From Guillardia theta CCMP2712 (lineage: Eukaryota > Cryptophyceae > Pyrenomonadales > Geminigeraceae): a stretch of 64,000 bases of DNA. Where the stretch lies: the NCBI RefSeq assembly GCF_000315625.1, contig NW_005434664.1, positions 541,871-605,870 of the forward strand, given 5' to 3'. The notes beneath the pieces are model-generated. The model saw only the letters and a list, made by a program, of their open reading frames with translations. It did not search any database and had not been told where the DNA came from. The translations under genes and the position numbers were made by a program. How positions within the stretch are numbered: position 1 is the first letter of the stretch; each line of letters begins with the position of its first letter. This document shows positions 21,671-32,608 of the stretch, piece by piece.

Positions 21671-23168
21671 CGGTTCTGCACACCGTCGACTCGCGACGAA
21701 GCTTGCTTTGGCAGCGATTCGCTCATTTCTTGACCAGCACTTCCTCTCGTCTCACCCTCGAGCGATTCAGTTTGGGCTCGATCGAGACGGCTGTCTGAAG
21801 TTCTCGCAAACCGCGTCAGCGCTCCTGCCCCTTCACGCTCGCGGTGATGATGAGGATGTTGCCAACCCCACAGTGCTGGTGAGTTTGGATGCAAAGAACG
21901 CCTTCAACTCCCTCGACCGCCAGGCTCTCTTCGATGCAATCGAGGGACGTGCGAGTCGCGACTACTTTGATGGGAGCATCACTGAAGGCGCAAGCTTGCC
22001 CTCTTGCGAGCATCTCCGTTTGTTCGCCCGGGCCTCCTACCTCTCCAGCTACTATGGAGACTCTGCTGACCTTCGACTCTTTCACAAAAGTCAGTCAGCC
22101 TCCGTTCAGTGTACCTCGGGCGTCTGTCAGGGCGATGTCCCCTCCAGCGTGTTTTTCTGCCACAGTATCCACCCCCTGCTCCTCCATATCGCAGAGCTTT
22201 TTCCCTCTGTTCGAGTCTTGGCCTATGCTGACAACGTCGTGCTTGTCGGTCCACTCGAGGATGCCGTTGCAGCTACGTCCGCTATGAAGAAGTACATGGT
22301 GGCTGATCTGAAGCTAGAGATTCAACCTCGCGAGTCGAAAGTTTACATCCCCTCCTGGCATCAACACCCTGATCTCTCGCAGCTGAAGAAGAGCCTTAAG
22401 CGCCGTCTCAAGACTCAACTTCTTCACTTCGAGGTCGTCACTGGCGGGATTACACTGGCTTGGCGGCCTGCCTATCGGCACGGATGGATTTCATGCTAGT
22501 CAGCTCCGAGCGAAGGTTTCTACCCTCAACGAAGAGCTCTCGAAGCTCGGGCTCGTCCAGCATGGCTTCATGTTCAAGACGCTGGTGAGGGCGAGCCATC
22601 TCCAGAAGCTGCGCTCAGGCTTCTTCCTCCAGGGGTCATCTCCGTTTCTCCCGCGGGTCCAATCACAGATTCGTCGCTTTGACCTCTCTGTCCACCTGGC
22701 GCTTGAGAAATACCACCGCTGGCCTTCCTCGCAGTACCTCGCCGCGCATCCCGACCTGCTAGAGTTTGCGAGGTTCAAGCGGGAGCTTCCGCATAGTCGG
22801 GGAGGGGACGAGTTCACGCCCTCTGAGGGTCTACACCCCGCTGTTTACTATACGGCTATCGCTCGCTTCCTCGCCGCTTGGTACTCTGACCAGCCCATGT
22901 CCCGGATGTTGCCCTCTCCTCATAGCCTGGACGTTCACTGCTCGAGATCTCTCCGTGCCCAGAAGCATCCTCTGGCGACCTTCTTCGTTGAGGCGCACGA
23001 CTTCGTCCATAATGCTGGAGCGATCCTCTACCGTCGTGTCAAGGCTCCTGCACCGGCTGCAGATGGCGCGGCGATCCCACCTGCCCCGGCTGCTGTGCCT
23101 GATGACGCAGGACGCCCCCCGGCATCTGTGGTACACATCCCTGGTTTGCGCGCTCTCGTCGACTCGTC
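21671..23168 (+). pseudogene. Reverse transcriptase of a non-LTR retroelement, degenerate
   Basis: The + strand encodes an RT core: motif A 'LVSLDAKNAFNSLDRQAL', motif B region 'SGVCQGDVPSSVFFCHS' and motif C 'VLAYADNVVLVG'. The second catalytic Asp of YADD is Asn (codon AAC at 22233-22235), which should abolish polymerisation. Near 22440-22465 the frame shifts by one: LPIGTDGFHASQLRAK and the thumb/connection region continue in the next frame to 'VVHIPGLRALVDS'. The N-terminal part is missing, since the segment begins at SAHRRLATKLALAAIRS. Its orientation is opposite to the adjoining 3' part. Confidence 0.85.
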
Positions 23169-25568
23169 ATTACGTTCGCTTATAGCTTTAGTTAATTCTC
23201 GATCCTGTCCTTCTGGTACTAATCATGGACACGGCTCTAATTGCAATTTGTACCAGTCCTTCCCCCCCTGATGGCGCCTGGGGGTCTTCTGCCCTTGCCT
23301 GGAGTAGACCCCACCCTCACTCTCCCATGGGAAAAGAGTAGGTCGGGTGGGCGACTTGGCTGGGGCAAGGGTAGGTTGTGAACCTTTTATTCCAAGTATT
23401 TGCATGCAGAAATTTGTATCGGCGGCGTGCTATTCTTAGATTCAAACTGTACTGCATGACGACAATAAAATCAATTCTACACGCCTTCGTGGTACAAGAA
23501 CAGTACCGAAAATCCTATCGACCCACCCATGCTTTTCTCTGTTGGATACAGCAGGCATAACCCCTGGTCAGAGGCGTGTATTCAAAATTTGAACTTTAAC
23601 GTAAGGTACCCACCCTTGCTCATGTGTCATAATTCCCTAAAACAGGAGGGTGGTCGATACGGCACTCAATCTTGGGATCAGGGGGTGGGTGGTAAGGAAT
23701 CCCCAACCCATCCCTCCCTCTCGATGCATGATGAATGTTGCCCATCCAGCGACCATCAGGCTACTGAAAGATGCCAAGACCAACATGGTGACAAAGGTCA
23801 AACATGAGAATCAAAGATGGTGGGTTTGAGTGGTATGCATGCTCACTTTGCAACTCTGATACTTTAGTGACAGATCCTGCTTCCCGGCGAGCAGTCATCG
23901 TGCATGGATCAGGATGCCCAAAGCTCTGCCCTTTTCAACGCTGCACTTGCACATATTACATGTGGTGATGCACTCAGGTTGGCATTGCTACTCCACATAC
24001 AGGTTGATGACAGACGTTATATTGTCTAGATTGTTTAGAACCCCAATTCCAGCTTGAACAACATTGTTGAAGACGTGCAAACTGTTAGCGGCAATCTGTT
24101 TCTCAAAAACAGATCCCATCACGAATCACGGTGAGGCTGAGATCAAGTGAAGATTGATCTTCTCATGTTTGTGTATCAGGTAAGCATCGTGCATCCACAT
24201 GAACAAGCAACACGGCATTTTTTTCCTTGGCACCTTCCTTCCTAGCAGAACAATGAACACATGTAAGATATTACATGCTCGTGACGATATCGACAGCAGA
24301 CAAGTTTTACGACAAAAGAAAATTATGTAGGGATGATCTAAGTGTATCGAATACTTGCTGTTGGTGCTCAACATGTGGAGAAAAGACGATTTGAATGAAT
24401 TCATGAGAATTCATGACAGTGGATCACTTCTGAAGCAACGTATCTCAATGTTGCATACATAGCTTGACTTCATATCCTTACATCGTGAGAGTTGACAACC
24501 TGTATGGAGTGAGCTTTTCTGCGTCACATCATCATGCTGAGATCTGCATGCAACTTTCCAGCGCAGTTGCAGAGTCATGTGCACAGGAGTTCTCTTGCAA
24601 GTAAACTAATTCCAAATCATGCTTAATGAAATGCGTACCGTCTGTTGATGCCTTGACCGAGAACAATCGTGTTACAGAGTATTGCTACTCGCTGCATGCG
24701 AAGCTGCTACTGTCTACAACACTCTAGAGTTCTGAACATCATATCAGTCCACAGCATGCAGGTTGCAAGGTTCCGAACGAACCGCGCTTCAAAGCAGGGC
24801 CATGAGCTTTGAATCGTGCTTGATAGAACACGTACACTCAGCTCAGTTCATGCTTTCGTGACCCTAGTTGGATGTTCATACACCTTGCCAATGCCCGTGA
24901 AACATGTTGCCGCTCCCATTCAAATGTATACTGTAAATCTGAGGCACAAAATTTCTAACATCAAATATCTTGAACTATGCAAAATCAAAATCCTTGATTA
25001 CACTATGATGAGGCAAGAGCAGGATGCTCGTTGTCCCATCTTGTTTGTGAGGGCACGAGTGAAGGTTGAGCTGCTTTGACAAACAGCACTGGATATCTAG
25101 TGCAATACTTTACATCTCAAGCATTTGTTTATTGATAAAACATAACATTGTCGACTATGCGAATGAAAAATCATCACAGCAACACTTGGATGGTGCTTGA
25201 TTCTGAACTTGCAAGATTAGATTACGATAATGATGATTGTATTCACAAAAGCAACACAACGACCGTGCTATCAAGATATCTCATCGACATTAACTTCGAA
25301 TCTTGATGGTCTATCCGTCTTCGTCATTGATTAGCGTTGTGCATATCCCTGCACCATCGCGAGAGGGCTGAAGGGAGGGGGGGGGGGCTCGGGGGGTCTA
25401 CCATCATAAAATGCTGGACTCTTAAAAGTATTGTAATTTGTACCATTAAAACAAATAAATTAGTATTACAGGACCCACCCCTGTGCATTTCCCTCTTCAA
25501 ACTCTACCACGCCTGTATCAGAGCCCCACAGGAAAAAGAACCCCAAAACCAACAAGCGAACGTAATGC
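23169..25568. other. Non-coding spacer between the two halves of the mosaic
   Basis: 23170-23730 contains two G-rich GGGGTGGG/GTACC islands. 23730-25340 is AT-rich, with many short low-quality open frames, GCATGC clusters and a doubled GAATTCATGA at 24397-24415. 25340-25490 holds a long poly-G tract. No gene, tRNA or clear repeat could be supported. Confidence 0.5.
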
Positions 25569-26105
25569 TCATGATGAGCACTTCATTCCTCCCCGGAGTC
25601 CCCCTGCGCAGCGAAATGTGACCCCTCTTGTCATGCGCGGCGCGTCTTCCCTCGCCATGTGCATGCTCGCGCTGCGCTGACCGATCAGCAGCGTGATATC
25701 CTCACCTTGCACAGCCGCAGGACACACTCGCTCAAGTCGCAGGATAGGGTCTTGCAGTCTACCATCTTCGCTCATTTTCCTGAGCGAGACCTGAGCCACT
25801 CTCCGATGCGAGTCTCGAGCTACTACCCCCTCAAGGCCTTCCCGCACCGCTATGCTCAGATGCTCGACTGAACTTCGGAATGTGATGGATGTCAGCGCGA
25901 GCTCGATCCCTCCGTTGCTGCACATCATCTCCAGACCTGCAAACGCCGATCCTCCAAGCTTCCCACGGCGCATGACAACCTTACTCGTACGATTCGGTCG
26001 ATGCTGAACGAAGCTGGTCTTCAGAGCGTCATCGATACAGTGGGGGATCCTCGTTCTCGACGGCAGGTACCCTCCCATCCTCATGGCCGCAAGATGAAGG
26101 GCGAT
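25569..26105 (+). mobile_element. Retroelement fragment, sense: linker and zinc knuckle
   Basis: Sense copy from the HEHFIPP region through 'ALTDQQRDILTLHSRRTHS' and the knuckle to KGDI. It carries small GC-rich insertions (for example GGCGC after CATGCGC) that break the frame, and joins directly to a 3' UTR at 26106. Confidence 0.75.
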
Positions 26106-26322
26106 ATCTGCTTGACCCTTAGGCTGCTTGTCTGCGCGGCTTCGCCGCGCTTGGGCTGGCGATGCCGCGTCTGGGTGCCAGCAGTGCTGGTTCTTTTCGG
26201 GCTTGTGTTTTGTGTGTGTTTGTGCAGCTTCTCGCTGTGGACTGTGTGCCTGCCGGTTCAGCTTGTTCCTGCTTTGTTTTGCTTGAGGCACTTTTTATCT
26301 TCTGCCAGTAAATCCTATATAC
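26106..26322 (+). mobile_element. Complete retroelement 3' UTR, sense
   Basis: From CTTGACCCTTAGGCTGCTTG to CCAGTAAATCCTATATAC. It contains the GCGCGGCTTCG and CTGGGTGCCAGCAGTGCTGG hairpin-like segments seen in every tail, possible structural signals for the element's own RT (inference). Confidence 0.75.
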
Positions 26323-27237
26323 TTGTGCCTGATGACGGACCTGCTGCTGAGGTCTTGGCTCGCAAACGCGCCGCCACCTATCAGCGCCTCACCATGCAGC
26401 TGACGCTGGAAGCGCTCTTGTCTGGTGCGAGGCGCATGACGCCCTTGCGGGCGCAAGCACTTCTCGAGCCAGAGGACAGCTCCTCCTCGGACTTTGTCGA
26501 GTCGCCCGAGGAGTCTTCGCCGGAGGTCTCCGACTCCGATGGGGGACACCCTTCGAGTGGCCCCGACGATCGGCGCGGAGCTGGCGAGGCGTCTCCGTCC
26601 CTCACTGTGACGTCGGGTGCCTCCGGAGAGCTCGACACCACTGGGGTGCTTGCTGCTGGTCCGAGCTCGCCTGCTTCGGTCCCCGGCATCGGTCGGGTCA
26701 CGCCGGTCCTTGGGCATTGCCGCGGCGTCGCCGCCGTCACGGGCGGCTACCACTGACTTGGCTACCGCTGACTCGGAGGCTAGCGAGGAGGACTACCTCG
26801 AGCGGTACCGTGTTCATGTGTCCAGCCTCCCTCCGTCCGCTGCCCGGGCCTGGCGGACCCCCGGGCAGCGCCGGCTCCTTGTCGGCGGCTGCCCTTTCTC
26901 CGTCCGCCGGGCCGCCCGCTTTGTGGCGGCAGCGGACGTCTCGACTGACAGTGGTCAGTCGGCTGCCTCCGGGTATCGCGTCTAAGGGATTTTATTCCTC
27001 CTGCATGCTCCTGCTGCTTGTTGCTTGATTGCCTGACCCTTAGGCTGCTTGTCTGCGCGGCTTCGCGCTTGGGCTGGCGCTGCCGCGTCTGGGTGCCAGC
27101 AGTGCTGGTTCTTTTCGGGCTTGTGTTTTGTGTGTGTTTGCCAGTTGTGCAGCTTCTCGCTGTGGACTGTGTGCCTGCCGGTTCAGCTTGTTCCTGCTTT
27201 GTTTTGCTTGAGGCACTTTTTACCTTCTGCCAGTAAA
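26323..27237 (+). mobile_element. Retroelement fragment, sense: acidic tail, GC-rich tail, 3' UTR
   Basis: Sense VPDDGPAAEVLARKRAATY through the acidic linker and the Ala/Ser/Pro tail to the stop after ASGYRV, then the whole 3' UTR to CCAGTAAAT. The tail carries short CCGGGCC-type insertions compared with other copies. Confidence 0.75.
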
Positions 27238-27902
27238 TGTTGCAGCGTCTGAGAAGATTCGCAAACACCGCGCTGCATATGCCATGACTACTCCTCCTCG
27301 AGCGTTCATCCCTCTTGCCATCTCGACGGACGGTACCCTGCATCCTGACCGTACACCCTCCGCTTCATCTGGTATCTCGCGGACATCATTGCTCAGCGCT
27401 CGATGCCTCTTGAGGATGCGGCGTTTGGTCGGCACTTCGTGCCTGATGACGGACCTGCTGCTGAGGTCTTGGCTCGCAAACGCGCCGCCACCTATCAGCG
27501 CCTCACTATGCAGCTGACGCTGGAGGCGCTCTTGTCTGGTGCGAGGCGCATGACGCCCTTGCGGGCGCAAGCACTTCTCGAGCCAGAGGACAGCTCGCCG
27601 GAGGTCTCCGACTCCGATGGGGGACACCCTTCGAGTGGCCCCGACGATCGGCGCGGAGCTGGCGAGGCGTCTCCGTCCCTCACTGTGACGTCGGCTGCTT
27701 GTTGCTTGCTTGTCTGCGCGGCTTCGCGCTTGGGCTGGCGGTGCCGCGTCTGGGTGCCAGCAGTGCTGGTTCTTTTCGGGCTTGTGTTTTGTGTGTGATT
27801 GTGCAGCTTCTCGCTGTGCGCAGTGTGCCTGGAGGTTTAGCTTGATCCTGCTTTATTTTGCTTGAGGCACTTTTTATCTTCTGCCAGTAAATCCTATGCT
27901 AT
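27238..27902 (+). mobile_element. Retroelement fragment, sense; inverted counterpart of 18793-19320
   Basis: Sense 'AASEKIRKHRAAYAMTTPP' to the acidic linker, a jump to the 3' UTR at GACGTCGGC|TGCTTG, and a tail ending AATCCTATGC. The same jump occurs inverted near 18995, so both copies descend from one rearranged molecule. A 36-base deletion (CCTCCTCGG... near 27595) separates them. Confidence 0.75.
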
Positions 27903-27907
27903 ACAGG

Positions 27908-28292
27908 TACATAGGATTTACTGGCAGAAGGTAAAAAGTGCCTCAAGCAAACCAATGTAAGGGTGGACCAACGTCACGTCCGCCATCAAGCCCTCGTACT
28001 GCTCGGACCCTCGATCGCGGATTCCAGGGACGGTGGATATCGCCCTTCAACATCTTCCGCCGCGACCTACGCTGTCCCTCACCTCTGCGAGCGAGCGCCA
28101 AAGACAGTTGGCGATTCATCAGTTCACTGCGGGTGACCTTCATCGGGCGGTACGGACACTACTGAGCTCCGCGGCATCTACAAGGCTGAATCTTTCACTG
28201 ATCTTCTTGCTGAAGCACAAGGAGGGACTGTCGGATTTACTGGCAGAAGGTAAAAAGTGCCTCAAGCAAAACAAAGCAGGAACAAGCTAAAC
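27908..28292 (-). mobile_element. Antisense block mirrored from 18463-18783, plus one more tail
   Basis: Inverted tail, the GDIHRPWNPRSR segment and the unassigned ~180-base segment in reverse order to 18463-18783, then another inverted tail (GGATTTACTGGCAGAAGG at about 28232). It is the second half of the long inverted repeat. Confidence 0.7.
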
Positions 28293-28587
28293 CTCCCACA
28301 AGAGAAGTTCCCTGCGTCGCCTGCCTTTGGAAGTGCTGACCACTGTCAGTCGAGACGTCCGCTGCCGCCACAAAGCGGGCGGTCGCGGACGAAGAAAGGG
28401 CAGCCGCCGACAAGGAGCCGGCGTTGCCCGGGGGCCCGGGTCCGCCTGGGGCAGCGGACGGCCCGTGACTCCGGGAGGCTGGACACAGGAACACGGTACC
28501 GCTCGAGGTAGTCCTCCTCGCTAGCCTCCGAGTCAGCGGTAGCCGAGACCAACACCGCCCGTGACGGCGGCGACGCCGCGGCAATAT
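28293..28587 (-). mobile_element. Retroelement C-terminal tail, antisense, with inserted GC-rich bits
   Basis: A short foreign piece (ACAAGAGAAGTTCCCTGCG region, 28297-28335) precedes antisense GC-rich coding tail. Relative to other copies it contains extra GGGGCCCGGG and CCCGTGACTCC insertions. Confidence 0.65.
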
Positions 28588-28955
28588 CAAGCAACAAGCA
28601 GCAGGAGCATGCAGGAGGAATAAAATCCCTTAGACGCCGCGATACCCGGAGGCAGCCGACTGACCACTGTCAGTCGAGACGTCCGCTGCCGCCACAAAGC
28701 GGGCGGCCGCGGACGGAGAAAGGGCAGCCGCCGACAAGGAGCCGGCGCTGCCCGGGTGTCCGCCTGGGGCAGCGGACGGAGGGAGGCTGGACACATGAAC
28801 ACGGTACCGCTCGAGGTAGTCCTCCTCGCTAGCCTCCGAGTCAGCGGTAGCCAAGTCAGTGGTAGCCGCCCGTGACGGCGGCGACGCCGCGGCAATGCCC
28901 AAGGACCGGCGTGACCCGACCGATGCCGGGGAGGAAGCAGGCGAGCTCGGACCAG
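28588..28955 (-). mobile_element. Retroelement fragment, antisense: tail end with start of 3' UTR
   Basis: Antisense, from CAAGCAACAAGCAGCAGG (UTR) into the GC-rich tail, as far as GAGCTCGGACCAGCA, where it joins the next antisense block with a deletion of the acidic linker. Confidence 0.7.
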
Positions 28956-29292
28956 CAAAGTGCCGACCAAACGCCGCATCCTCAAGAGGCATTGAGCGCT
29001 GAGCAATGATGTCCGCCAGATACCAGATGAAGCGGAGGGTGTCAGGATGCAGGGTACCGTCCGTCGAGATGGCAAGAGGGATGAACGCTCGAGGAGGAGT
29101 AGTCATGGCATATGCAGCGCGATGTTTGCGAATCTTCTCAGACGCTGCAACATGGAGGGCGTCGAGGTTGACCTCCCCCCACTTGGTCAGGTCGGCAGAG
29201 CTACCAATGTAAGCCGGGGTGGACCAACGTCACGTCCGCCATCAAGCCCTCGTACTGCTCGGACCCTCGATCGCGGATTCCAGGAATGTGGC
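28956..29292 (-). mobile_element. Retroelement fragment, antisense: endonuclease-like domain
   Basis: Antisense of 'FIPLAISTDGTLHPD' to 'MADVTLVHP'. A 4-5 base CCGGG insertion occurs at about 29214 (GTAAGCCGGGGTGG). Confidence 0.7.
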
Positions 29293-29935
29293 CCAAGGAC
29301 CGTGCGGCGTGACCCGACCGATGCCGGCCGGGGCCCGCCGGGGGACTCCCGGAAGCAGGCGAGCTCGGACCAGCAGCAAGCACCGTGCCGCCACCCCACT
29401 CCGGAGGCACCCGACATCACAGTGAGCCTGGGACGGAGACGCCTCGCCAGCTCCGCGCCGGTCGTCGGCGCGGCCCTCAGTCGGAGACCTCCGGCGAAGA
29501 CTCAGGCTCCTCGGGCGACTCTCACTCGACAAAGTCCGAGGAGGAGCTGTCCTCTGGCTCGAGAAGTGCCCGGGCCGGGCCGGGCGTCATGCGCCTCGCA
29601 CCAGACAAGAGCGCCTCCAGCGTCAGCTGCACGGATTTACTGGCAGAAGGTAAAAAGTGCCTCAAGCAAAACAAAGCAGGAACCCTAAGGGTCAGGCAAT
29701 CAAGCAACAAGCAGCAGGAGCATGCAGGAGGAATAAAATCCCTTAGACGCGATACCCGAAGGCAGCCGACTGACCACTGTCAGTCGAGACGTCCGCTGCC
29801 GCCACAAAGCGGGCGGCCGCGGACGGAGAAAGGGCAGCCGCCGACAAGGAGCCGGCGTTGCCCGGGTGTCCGCCTTGGGCAGCGGACGGAGGGAGGCTGG
29901 ACACAGGAACACGGTACCGCTCGAGGTAGTGGGGG
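29293..29935 (-). mobile_element. Retroelement fragment, antisense: heavily insertion-bearing acidic linker, 3' tail, GC-rich tail
   Basis: Two antisense pieces separated by an inverted 3' end at 29634-29685. The first shows many short insertions: AGGCTC and TCACTC in the acidic linker (about 29502-29525), CCGGGCCGGGCCGGGC at about 29570, and CCGGGGCCCGCCGGGGG near 29330. Confidence 0.7.
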
Positions 29936-30136
29936 ATCCTCGTTCTCGACGGCAGGTACCCTCCCATCCTCATGGCCCGGCGCAAGATGAAGGGCGATAT
30001 CCACATTCCTGGAATCCGCGATCGAGGGTCCGAGCAGTACGAGGGCTTGATGGCGGACGTGACGTTGGTCCACCCTTACATTGGTAGCTCTGCCGACCTG
30101 ACCAAGTGGGGGGAGGTCAACCTCGACGCCCTCCAG
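29936..30136 (+). mobile_element. Retroelement fragment, sense: central segment
   Basis: Sense GDPRSRRQVPSHPHG to GEVNLDAL, ending abruptly at CTCGACGCCCTCCA, with a CCGGCG insertion near 29977. Confidence 0.7.
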
Positions 30137-30420
30137 GCTGGACACAGGAACACGGTACCGCTCGCTAGCCTCCGAGTCAGCGGTAGCCAAGTCAGTGGTA
30201 GCCGCCCGTGACGGCGGCGACGCCGCAGCAATGCCCAAGGACCGGCGTGACCCGACCGATGCCGGGGAGGAAGCAGCCTGAGGCGAGCTCGGACCAGCAG
30301 CAAGCACCCCAGTGGTGTCGAGCTCTCCGGCCCTGAGGCACCAGGACTCCTGACTCCGCATGCAGGAGGCCGCCGCCGGACTGACCACTGTCAGTCCGGC
30401 GAGACGTCCACTATGGAGTA
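30137..30420 (-). mobile_element. Last retroelement fragment, antisense
   Basis: Antisense GC-rich tail from GGCTGGACACAGGAACACGG to GACGTCCACTATGG, with CCTGAGG and GACTCCTGACTCC insertions. This is the right edge of the mosaic. Confidence 0.65.
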
Positions 30421-32028
30421 CTGTGTGACTTCAACCACAGTGACTTGAGACTTCAGTGAGCGGGTAGTGAACGGCCGAGTTCCGACTCGCGGCGGGCCGC
30501 CGCGGCGCCGCCCGGCGGCCGGCCGCCCGGGGCGAGGTCACGGTACCGGGTAGTTCTGTCGGAGGCAGGCTTGCTATAGCCGATGAGTAAATCTGGGAAG
30601 AGACATCGGTTGCGAAGAGACACGATGGCCTTCGGCGCTTCAATGACAATGCTGGCACAGATGAGCCCCTGGGTATGCAGCCGCTGACTCGAATATGAGC
30701 TGATCATCCGACTCTTGTTCTTTATCACTTTATCTTGTTGCTTTTTTGTCGGCTCATGTATCCTCTCTTGTTGTCACCCCTGCAATCCTCTTTTACTAAT
30801 GCTATTGCAATGCTTTTGCACACGTAGCTTGTGTTTCCTTGCTTCTAATGATTGATTTTGGTGAATTGCTTTTCTCTATAGATTCATAATTGCAATGCTT
30901 TTGATTTGTCTCCACTTATTCAATATGATCGATTTGCTCAAAATGATCTTGAAATGATTTACGTTCTTCCTGAATCAAGCTGGTGTCAGATAGCATGTGC
31001 GATTACACACTCCATTGGAAGTTGATTCACTCTTGTTTGTGATAATGAACTTTGATTCCGTGTGTGGTGCAGCATTGCCCCTAGATTGCATCTAATTCTG
31101 TTCCCGTACTTCCTTTCTCGTTTTACAAACTTGCTTAGAAATGTAAAATTTTGATGTCGACTCGATGTATATTGAATTGAATCACTTAATTACCGATCTT
31201 GAGTTCCTGTTGGTTTTTGAAGGGTGGTGAAAGACTTTTACTCTCATTATCTTCTCATGAGTTCATTTTGATGACTGCTGAGTGATGCTTTGCTATATGA
31301 ACACTGTCTTCATGCATTGGTCAAATGGGATGTTTGTGCATAGTGACCATTGCGAATGGATAAAAATCCACAAAAGTGATGGGTCAATCGTTACTTTTCT
31401 GATTTAAAGCGACGAAAGCATCTTGTACGTTTGCGGATTATGATAACAAACTTGGTTTTCTTGATTGGCTTTGTCACTCAAAAATTGTGATGCATCAGTG
31501 TGACCCTGTTCTGTGCGTTGATACAGAATCACAAATCGTTTTGATTTTCTATCTTTTTTAAAAGTTACTCTTGAACTCATTTAGTTTTCAGGCTGAACAC
31601 TGGTCCTGGTTCAAGCCAAGGTGTGACTCTATCATGACCGAGCATGGAGAGAAGGATCCTATCCCTGATACCTGTGTACCAATCTAAATCGTTCACAAAT
31701 CGGCTTTAGTTCTTGGTAGAAATTCCATTTCACTCTTATTCCATCATCTCCTGCATCAGATGCAAGAACTTCACAATAAACAAAATTTCTCCTGATCTTG
31801 AAATTCCGCGTAGTTTATGGATGTTCCAGCACTGTGACTGTTCACATCGTCCCGCGAGTAGTTGTGACCTTTTACACAAGTAGATAGCAACACAGAGACC
31901 ATTCACCAACGATGTGCAAATCGATGCAAGGACTGCACGTGTAAGGTTCAAAACATTTATTTTAACCCAATGTACACCACAAAGGACTAGTGAAAGAAAC
32001 TTTGTGATCCCCCGATGTAATCAATAAC
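30421..32028. other. Intergenic DNA: short GC-rich patch, then AT-rich
   Basis: 30421-30545 is a GC-rich patch made of GGCC/CCGG/GACTC words like the island at 33.3 kb. 30546-32028 is AT-rich with no long frame; ATTGCAATGCTTTT occurs twice (about 30802 and 30888). No gene is seen. The 3' part should contain the cytochrome c6 3' UTR. Confidence 0.5.
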
Positions 32029-32608
32029 TTACTCCCAGCCCTCCTCGGACTTGGAGATGACAAAGCTGGCAACATTGGCAATGTCATCATCAGAGAGACG
32101 TCCACCGAAGGCAGGCATGGCGTTCTTTCCGTTAGTGACCTGGGTGATCACAGCCTTCTCGTTGAATCCACCGGTGAGGAACTGTAACACAAGACAATCA
32201 ATTGATCAAAAAAGATGTGTAAACACAACTCTTACCTTCTCAATGGCAGCCTTCTCGAGGGTGTGGTCGGGAACAACAGAGTTCTGGCCGCCAGCGTGGC
32301 AGGCAGCGCAGTTCGCGTTGAAGACCTTCTCGCCAGCATCAACATCGCCAGCGAAAGCAGGACCAGCGGCGAGGATAGCAGCTCCAGCAGCAGCAACCTT
32401 GGCGACTCCAGTCACCTCCTTGGCCTGCAATGTCGTCACAAACTTTCAAGATACTTCTTACAAGCAACAAAACAACACATATGGGCATTAGGGTTATCGG
32501 AACAAGCAAGGCGCATCGACTTACAGAGGCACGGAGGGTGAGGGGGCCCGGAGCGGAGAAGGCGGCGGCAGAAGCGATGGCAGCAGCAAAGGCAGCGGTC
32601 CTGAGCAT
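32029..32608 (-). CDS. petJ: Cytochrome c6, thylakoid lumen electron carrier
   Basis: Soluble c-type cytochrome carrying electrons from cytochrome b6f to photosystem I. Three exons: 32525-32608, 32236-32424 and 32029-32181, with introns of 100 and 54 bases, all in phase; 141 residues. The haem site is C67-A-A-C70-H71 ([13 protein letters not shown]), and the axial Met is M113 in [15 protein letters not shown]. The leader is tripartite: signal peptide ending ASAAA, transit peptide starting at Phe ([12 protein letters not shown]), and a hydrophobic thylakoid transfer domain ending GPAFA before [10 protein letters not shown]. The mature form is about 88 residues, normal for the family. The start is the first ATG before a clean signal peptide. 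Very high confidence. Confidence 0.96.

Noticed and set aside
23730-25340. tRNA or small RNA genes in the AT-rich spacer
   Set aside because: No cloverleaf with the usual A and B box pattern could be recognised by eye.
12800-30420. CRISPR-like array, because a ~40-base motif recurs many times
   Set aside because: Copies occur in both orientations at irregular spacing of hundreds of bases and coincide with the retroelement 3' end; the context is an intron-containing nuclear genome.
12800-30420. Many overlapping open frames as independent genes
   Set aside because: All are pieces or antisense shadows of one GC-rich retroelement; the same peptides recur in several places and frames.
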